Below, piece after piece: positions 57,891 to 64,000 of a stretch of DNA of 64,000 bases; positions within the stretch are counted from its first letter, which is position 1, and each line of letters opens with the position of its first letter. The notes under the pieces were generated by a model that saw only the letters and a program-made list of their open reading frames with translations, had not been told where the DNA came from and ran no database searches. This stretch comes from Larix kaempferi. Taxonomy: Eukaryota > Streptophyta > Pinopsida > Pinales > Pinaceae. The stretch spans positions 12,027,501-12,091,500 of the forward strand of contig BSBM01000092.1 in NCBI GenBank assembly GCA_027924585.1, given 5' to 3'. The position numbers were made by a program, and so were the translations under genes.

Positions 57891-58039
57891 AGAGAGCTAG
57901 GGGGTATTAAACTAGACAAAACATTTGTCCCCACACTAAAAACATTTGTTTTGTATGTAACCATATAAAATATTTGTTTTCTTTTGATTTTATTCGTTGC
58001 CCTAGCCATGCACCTAACCTATTTATTGTGCTTAACAAT

Positions 58040-58117
58040 ATCGCGTATGCATTTTTACACTTCATATCGTGCATGCATTTTAGCTTTATATAACGCGTGC
58101 GCATTTTGTAACTCTAT
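58040..58117 (+). repeat. 26-bp phased CpG-rich repeat, three units
   Basis: ATCGCGTATGCATTTT, ATCGTGCATGCATTTT and AACGCGTGCGCATTTT start at 58040, 58066 and 58092, again exactly 26 bp apart. They match the core of the 53677 cluster in direct orientation. They end at the TATA box of the downstream gene. Confidence 0.85.
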
Positions 58118-58122
58118 AAATA
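58114..58122 (+). promoter_or_regulatory. TATA box of the transposase-like gene
   Basis: CTCTATAAATAATGG lies immediately after the third 26-bp unit, about 570 bp before the start codon at 58686. No other promoter is evident. Confidence 0.5.
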
Positions 58123-58685
58123 ATGGATTGTCCCTGTCTAAGAGAAACTTCACTCTGTCCGAGCCAAAACAACACTCCCGCGATTTTTCGAACAGCACGA
58201 GCCCGCCATTGGAAATTCTCACACTCTACACCATCTCCATCATTATTTTTTTATGCAGGTGCAACATTGAGGACATCTTTCATGGTTGTTCAGTGTGGTG
58301 TTGGCTTATATGGCCATATTTGAAGAAGATAATCAGCAAGCTTGAAGAATCTCCAATTGAATAACACCAAAGATAAGGTCTTTGAAAGATTCATTTTGCC
58401 TATATTTGAGGAGCACACAAGATAAGATATCAAGCTTCAAGACCATTTCATGGTGATGGTGGATATACACAAGTGTACAAGAGAATCAAAGAGCCCAAAC
58501 AATTTATGATTTAACTTCCATTTGCTTATTATTGAAGAGCTTGTAATTGAGGAGCAACAAAAACAAACTGTATTGAATTGATCATTGTGGTGATGGGGAA
58601 TGCACATAACCGAGTAATCAAATCAACACGGAAGAAGAGACCTCAATAAGTCATTGAAGAAGAGAAAGAAAAGAAAAGAATATAC
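58123..58685 (+). other. probable 5' untranslated region
   Basis: Between the TATA box and the first ATG. It contains several upstream ATGs and, at about 58240-58258, a pyrimidine-rich tract ending TTTTTTATGCAG|G, a plausible acceptor of a 5' UTR intron. Short frames here look fortuitous. Confidence 0.4.
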
Positions 58686-60329
58686 ATGATGAATCGGAGG
58701 CTTTCTTTGGAAACTAATCCAAATCCAATTGTAGAGGATACCACAGTTCATCCTATTAATCCACGACAAGAGGGACCTTCAATTTCCACAATAGTTGTTG
58801 AACAAGCACCCCATGGAAGTAATCAAGAAGCAAAACGTAGGTGCTCATTAGGGGATGTTTCAATTCCCACTTCAAGTCAAAGTGATAAGTTACCATCTCA
58901 AGATGAAGCTCATGAATAAACACAAAATTTGCTATCCGGATGTGGTTATACAAGCGATGAAGTCAGAGAGGTATTGGACATTTTGCCTACTGTTGAAGAA
59001 GAGAATGTTATCCAGACCATCGATGAGGATGTTGGACTTCCACAAGAGGATGTTGTACTTCCACAGACCATCGATGAGGATGTTGGACTTCCACCATCCA
59101 ACTACCAGGAAGAGAATGAAGGACACCAGGCTACTACTAAAACGCCAGAGCATCTTGGTGATGCTCTACATGGTAGAATTCCAACCCCCTTACCTCCATT
59201 AGCAAGCACACGTCGAAGAACTCCAAAGCATATACAAGTTGATGAAAGTCTCATCAATTCCATTGAAGGTACGCTATCTAAATGTAGTATTGTTTATCAA
59301 ACTCAACAGATACTTGATAAATATTTTGTTTCTAAATGTGATGGAGATAAATGTAGATTATTTTTATCATTGTTAAAATCTAGGAGCACGAATGTTGTTA
59401 GGAAAAAGTTAGGGATAAAGATGATAAAGAATTCTGAACCAAGTTCTCATATAGTTAAAATCCTAATAGATGCATTTGGTAAAATTGGTAAGAACACACG
59501 TTCAAAGGACCGCAATGTTGCTCGTCGTGTGTTGTCACAAGCAATTGCAAATAAGAACACCAGGGTCCTTCGTATTCTCAGGCCTACATCCGAACTAGTT
59601 AATTTGAATGTAAAAACTCTCCGTAGGTATTCTATTAGAAGAGAACATCTTGACACAACCGATCAGACATATTTTTGGGCCTTTGTTGATCGGTTGCCAC
59701 GTCGTGACATGAAGCTAGTTGATGCAGTAAAGGGACTAGTGCACAATTTTTGGCATGATCACACAAGGCCTTCTTCAAACCGAAAGGATGTACCAAAACT
59801 GAGAAGGGGTTCAAAGGATCGTGAACCACATACTAAGCATCTTCTTGATATAACACAGACATAACTTTACGAGAAATTTAGGATTGAGCATAGACAATTG
59901 AACTTGGGGCAAAGATCTTTTGAGAAATGTAAGCCATGGTATGTTAGAATAAATACTCTTCGTAACACTTGTTGTTGTAGATACCATGTAGAATATGAAT
60001 ATTACTATGAAACATTTTTGTACATTCGTTGTGTGTTGCATACTAACCATGTGCAGGATTGATCCATGACAATACCACCGACTTCATTAAGAGAATTCGA
60101 TCATAGCATCATGTGCAATAGGCCTGAGGGGCAAACATACTATGCAAAATCTTGTTTGGATGGAACATGCTCCAACTGTGCTGGAATGGCATTATTGAGC
60201 CAATGTATGCACGAGAATGGAGACAATGAATTTGGGAAAATGGTTACAAACATGAAAAGTTTCAAATATATTAACTATGAAATAGTCCCAAGGAAAGAAA
60301 GCAAAAAAAAACAATTGGTGACATCTTAG

Positions 60330-60424
60330 GTATGCATTTATATCTATAAAATTATGTTGTAACGGTTACATTTCAATCCTTACTTACAAAAAAAACTGAC
60401 ATTGAGATCATTTTGTGTCACCAG
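60330..60424 (+). other. intron 1 of the transposase-like gene
   Basis: GTATGC to TGTCACCAG, 95 bp, T-rich. Phase 0: it links the exon 1 frame to GTA CAA GTT. Confidence 0.65.
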
Positions 60425-61439
60425 GTACAAGTTAGTGACTTCATCAAGGAATTTATTGAAAAGACACATCAATATGTTCAGCATGTCCACGTGGCACGAT
60501 GGCAGGATGAGAAGTTTAGAATATGCAGAGATACATTTCCCCTTGGTACTATACTTTCAGTTATTGATTTTGCCGAGAACTACACTCTGCAACCTCAAAA
60601 TGAGATCCAAAGTCAGTATTATCACTCTGAGCAGGTTTCCTTGATGGTCCATATCACATATAGGCATGGCCCAAATAGCACTGAAGAGCAAAGAGAAATT
60701 CTGAAGGAATATCACTTCTACATAAGTGATGATAGGTGCCACGACTTCCACTATGTACGTCATTGCTTCATCATGTTCTATGATCACTTGAAGGGAAGGA
60801 ACATACAGATGGATCGACATTGGATTTGGTCTGATGGGTGTGCTAGTCAGTTAAAAAATGCACGCATATTTAAGTGGTTGTGTTCATTGCATAAAAACTA
60901 CAAAGTGCCACATATGTGGAACTATTTTGAGACTGGGCATGGTAAAGGAGAGCATGATGGAGCCAGAGCATGTGTCAACACAGCCCTATGAAGAGAGGAA
61001 TTGAAAGTATCCACAAAATCTACTATTCTAAATGCTCAATCTACAGTCAGGTGGTGCACGTCAGTAATGGGAGAGGAATCAACTATGCGAGTAGAATCCA
61101 CAAGAAAGAGACATGTGGAGATATTTTTTTGGGAGGTGGTAGACATAGATCGTTCACATGTATGGGAATGCAAGACTGTTCCTGGGACTCGTGGCTTTCA
61201 TTCGGTTCAAAGCTCTGATAACCCAGTATTTGAAATTTGGACCAGAAAACTCGCTTGTTTTTGCCCGCCTTGTTGTGATGGTGACTGGGATGGGTGTGAA
61301 TCATTGGATTGGGTTGATGGATGGGATTGCATATCACTTCCACTTGATCAGCGTGCAATTGTTGAGTTAACTCCGTTGGAAGAAGACCAATCATCTATTT
61401 CTAAATATTTTGATCATGTCTCGGACCTTGTACAACCTG

Positions 61440-61556
61440 GTATGATGCATTTTCTTAACGCATTTTTGTTTGTTTACGTAGTCTTCAAATGCACATTAAT
61501 GGCCTTGTATTGCACGAAAATTATTTTGATCATATACCTGCAATCATATTATGCAG
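61440..61556 (+). other. intron 2 of the transposase-like gene
   Basis: GTATGA to TTATGCAG, 117 bp. Phase 1: the G left by exon 2 completes GGG with exon 3 and the frame continues as HIYVVVASKD. Confidence 0.7.
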
Positions 61557-61945
61557 GGCACATATACGTAGTTGTTGCCTCAAAAGATAGTGAATGGGGT
61601 GGTGATTACTAGTTGGTACGCTGCATAGATGGAAAGTAAACCCTCATTATTTCCATGACTGGCGATGAAAAAAACCACTTCCCAACTGGGTCTATGGTTG
61701 TTAAAGGTGAATACTTGACACGGGACAACAATGCAATAAAGAAGGGTGGATATGTTTACAGGGATTACAAACCAGGTGCAAGTGTGTATCACTTTACCAA
61801 CTTAATCATTGGCACAAACCTCCAGGTACGAACAATGCCTAGTCGAAATACATCGAAGGTACGTTACTTCTTACTGGATACAGAGCACAAGAGACTAATG
61901 GAGACCATCAATATAAGAGATGATCCGGAGGGCTTGGTTGTATGA

Positions 61946-62402
61946 TAATAGGTGGGATCTAGCATGATGAGGTATGTTACATACTTTTAATACTATACTA
62001 TTTATACTATTTGTAATTGAATATTGATATATGCTCAATTTTCACATGTATGTTTCATATGAATATGTCAATTTTGTGTTCTTGATATGCCAAATTTACA
62101 TTTACCTTGTTTATAAATATGCCAAAAGTTCTCTTGTATGTCAAGTTTATGAATATGCCATTTTTTACATATGATTAGTAAACCCTAAAATTATATTATG
62201 TTCATCATGTTGGTTATTGGCTTCACCCAACAAAATTAATTCAATTCATGCTCACTATATTAAACAATACACTTATATTAAATTTAATTCATGTCTTGTT
62301 AAATATTTCATAATGAATTAGCAATTTGAGAGCACCACCTTAGACCAAGCCATCATCATCAACATCTTCATCATCATCATGAAAATTTTCATCATGGACC
62401 TG
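61946..62402. other. AT-rich downstream region with a short CAT run
   Basis: No gene. Near 62350-62400 CCATCATCATCAACATCTTC and TTTTCATCATGG repeat the wording of the large CAT array upstream of the gene. Variants of ATATGCCAA(A/T)TTT recur between 62060 and 62170. Confidence 0.5.
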
Positions 62403-63670
62403 CAAAACCCTAGTTTCCAAGATGGACCTGCAAGGTGATACCTAGGCCACAGAACCGGAGGTGAGGGGCACTCCTAGCACTATCCAGACGTCCTGAATCC
62501 AACGGAGTCGACGGTTCGTCGATCGGAGCCATGGTCGTCATTCTATAGCTCGTTCCGTCTCGCATCCAAAAGGCCTTCAGGGACATCTGCTGGATACCTG
62601 TCAAGGGCATAGAACTCCAACCGTGCAACAAAACCGGGTTCTGGGGAGTCCTGCAGGTGTGTCTAGGCAAGTTCGGGCTGGGAACACTAGCCATACCCGC
62701 CCGGTGGATGATTTTCCAAAGTTGACCCCCGTGTGCAAAAATTGCACACTCCCACACTGAGCAAAACCCTAGTTTCCAAGATGGACCTGCAAGGTGGCAC
62801 CTGGGCCATCGGACCGAAGGCGAGGGGCACCCCTAGCACTATCCAGACGTCCTGAATCCAACAGAGTTGACGGTTCATCGATCCGAGCCACGGTCGTCAT
62901 TCTATGGCTCGTTCCGTCTCGCATCCAAAATGCCTTCAGGGACGCCTGTTGGATACCTGTCGAGGGCATAGAACTCCAACCGTACAACAAAACCAGGTTC
63001 CGGGGAGTCCTGTAGGTGTGTTTAGGCAATTTTGGGCTGGGAACACTAGCCATACCCGCCCGGTGGATGATTTTCCAAAGTTGACCCCTGTGTGCAAAAA
63101 TTGCACACTCCCACACTGAGCAAAACCCTAGTTTCCAAAATGGACCTGTAAGGTGACACCTGTGCCACCAGACTGGAGGCGAGGAGCACCCCTAGCACTA
63201 TTCGGGCGTCCTGAATCCAATGGATTCGACGGTTCGTCGATTCAAGCCACGATCGTCATTCTATGGCTCGTTGCGTCTCGCATCCAAAAGGCCTTCAGGG
63301 ACACCTGCTGGATACCTGCCCGGGGCATAGAACTCCAACCGTGCAACAAAACCGGGTTCCGGGGAGTCTTGCAGGTGTGTCTAGGCAGGTTCGGGCTAGG
63401 AACACTAGCCATACCCGCCCAGTGGATGATTTTCCAAAGTTGACCCCCGTGTGCAAAAATTGCACACTCCCACACTCAGCAAAACCCTAGTTTCCAAGAT
63501 GGACTTGCAAGGTGGCACCTGGGCCACCAGACCGGAGGCGAGGGGCACCCCTAGCACTATCCAGACGTCCTGAATCCAATGGAGTCGACGGTTTGTTGAT
63601 CCGAGCCACGGTCGTCATTCTATGGCTTGTTCCGTCTCGCATCCAAAAGGCCTTCAGGGACACCTACTAG
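62403..63670. repeat. 359-bp satellite, about 3.5 monomers
   Basis: CAAAACCCTAGTTTCCAA starts at 62403, 62762, 63121 and 63480: three steps of exactly 359 bp. The fourth monomer is cut at CACCTACTAG (63670). Monomers hold GTCCTGAATCCAA, CTCGTT(C/G)CGTCTCGCATCC and TTGCACACTCCCACACT, are GC-richer than the surroundings and differ by scattered changes. Frames on both strands recur every 359 bp and are not conserved coding sequence. Confidence 0.95.
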
Positions 63671-64000
63671 TATGTAAACCAAGTTAGAGATGCCATTCAG
63701 ACCCAATTGAAAGTTGACGAAGTTGTTTTATGTGACGTCAGCTTTGGAATAAATGTTTATGTAAACCAACAGAAGCTCGGACAATACTCCCTGCTTTTAA
63801 ACGCATTCTGGAGAGAGCAAGAGAACAAGTTCATCAAAGCGACTTCATTAATCTATATTCTCGTAATGTACACATAGTCCATCCTTATCTTGATAAACAA
63901 GAGTTTTATGATAGCTTGAATTTTTTGGGCGTGGTTATCTCCCTGTATTCGGTTGTCTAATTAGTTGACAAGCTTGCCTGAAAATCTGTACGTTGAACTT
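63671..64000 (+). other. unassigned end with a possible coding remnant
   Basis: TATGTAAACCAA occurs at 63672 and 63757. In one frame 63758-63958 reads about 65 codons without a stop, including LPAFKRILERAREQVHQ and RNVHIVHPYLDKQEF. The composition looks protein-like, but there is no ATG and no family I recognise. It stops at TAA (63957). It may be an exon of a gene beyond the window. Confidence 0.3.

Larger units (their letters stand above)
58686..61945 (+). pseudogene. three-exon transposase-like gene, uncharacterised family, inactivated by stops
   Basis: Exons 58686-60329, 60425-61439 and 61557-61945, joined by 95- and 117-bp GT-AG introns, give 1,016 codons in one frame. It resembles uncharacterised plant and animal proteins that I take to be transposases. 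From residue ~390 comes a zinc-type region (QRSFEKCKPW, NTCCCRYH, CLDGTCSNC). Then D596 in IDFAENY, D685 in WSDGCASQ and E724 in GHGKGEHDGA (D-x88-D-x38-E, consistent with an RNase H-fold DDE site). Last are CFCPPCC and a C-terminal domain with FPTGSMVVKGEY and VRYFLLDTEHKR. In-frame stops lie at 58917, 59862, 60060, 60327, 60989, 61610 and 61637, with no frameshift. Each stop needs only one transition from CAA, CGA, CAG or TGG. DNA cutting and joining is inferred from the motif pattern. The terminal repeats of the element were not found. Confidence 0.65.

Noticed and set aside
62403-63490. CCCTAG-containing repeats as interstitial telomere
   Set aside because: The motif appears once per 359-bp monomer and is never in tandem. 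Recurrent frames there only follow the repeat period.
1-64000. CRISPR arrays, bacterial operons, rRNA or complete tRNA genes
   Set aside because: No direct repeats with unique spacers, no dense coding, and no cloverleaf or rRNA sequence recognised.

Overview
This window looks like nuclear DNA of a land plant with a large genome full of retrotransposons. No gene is intact from end to end. About two thirds is LTR-retrotransposon sequence, much of it nested. The rest is tandem repeats and fragments of plant gene families: RING-CH ubiquitin ligase, alpha/beta hydrolase, GASA/snakin and DnaJ. The very long LTRs, AT-rich spacers and scattered exon pieces suggest a gymnosperm-like seed plant. That placement is inference; no marker fixes the species.

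Layout. 1-2816: end of an inverted giant LTR (family A), a broken RING-CH exon, then unassigned DNA. 2817-16349: a Copia relic (RT piece 5033-5514, RNase H 14253-14569, repeat-rich 3' region, LTR 15755-16349) broken up by family-A LTRs, with a forward solo LTR (5942-10469) inside a reverse one. 16350-36957: a 738-bp tandem repeat locus invaded by family B. A solo LTR-B lies at 16517-19857. A second element has a truncated 5' LTR, a PBS, one gag-like ORF without pol, and a full 3' LTR at 31820-35162. The gag ORF is split by a solo LTR-A (A5), which is itself split by another solo LTR-A (A6). Removing A5 with A6 inside it, plus one copy of A5's target duplication, restores the reading frame exactly.

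36958-53600: unrelated fragments. These include a possible reverse LTR, the last exon of an alpha/beta hydrolase, a tRNA-derived SINE with a 12-bp target duplication, local tandem duplications, a GASA fragment broken by 79-bp repeats, a decayed Copia interrupted by a Copia LTR, the C-terminus of a Ty3/Gypsy polyprotein and a J-domain exon.

53677-61945 is the most unusual part. Phased 26-bp CpG-rich repeats (four units, then three) flank about 4.3 kb of purine-rich DNA and a 2.6-kb imperfect CAT array. The second 26-bp cluster leads into a TATA box and a three-exon gene of 1,016 codons. That gene has a D-D-E-like motif set and cysteine clusters, and resembles a family of uncharacterised transposase-like proteins. 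It has no frameshift, but seven in-frame stops, each explainable by one transition. A 359-bp satellite (62403-63670) follows.
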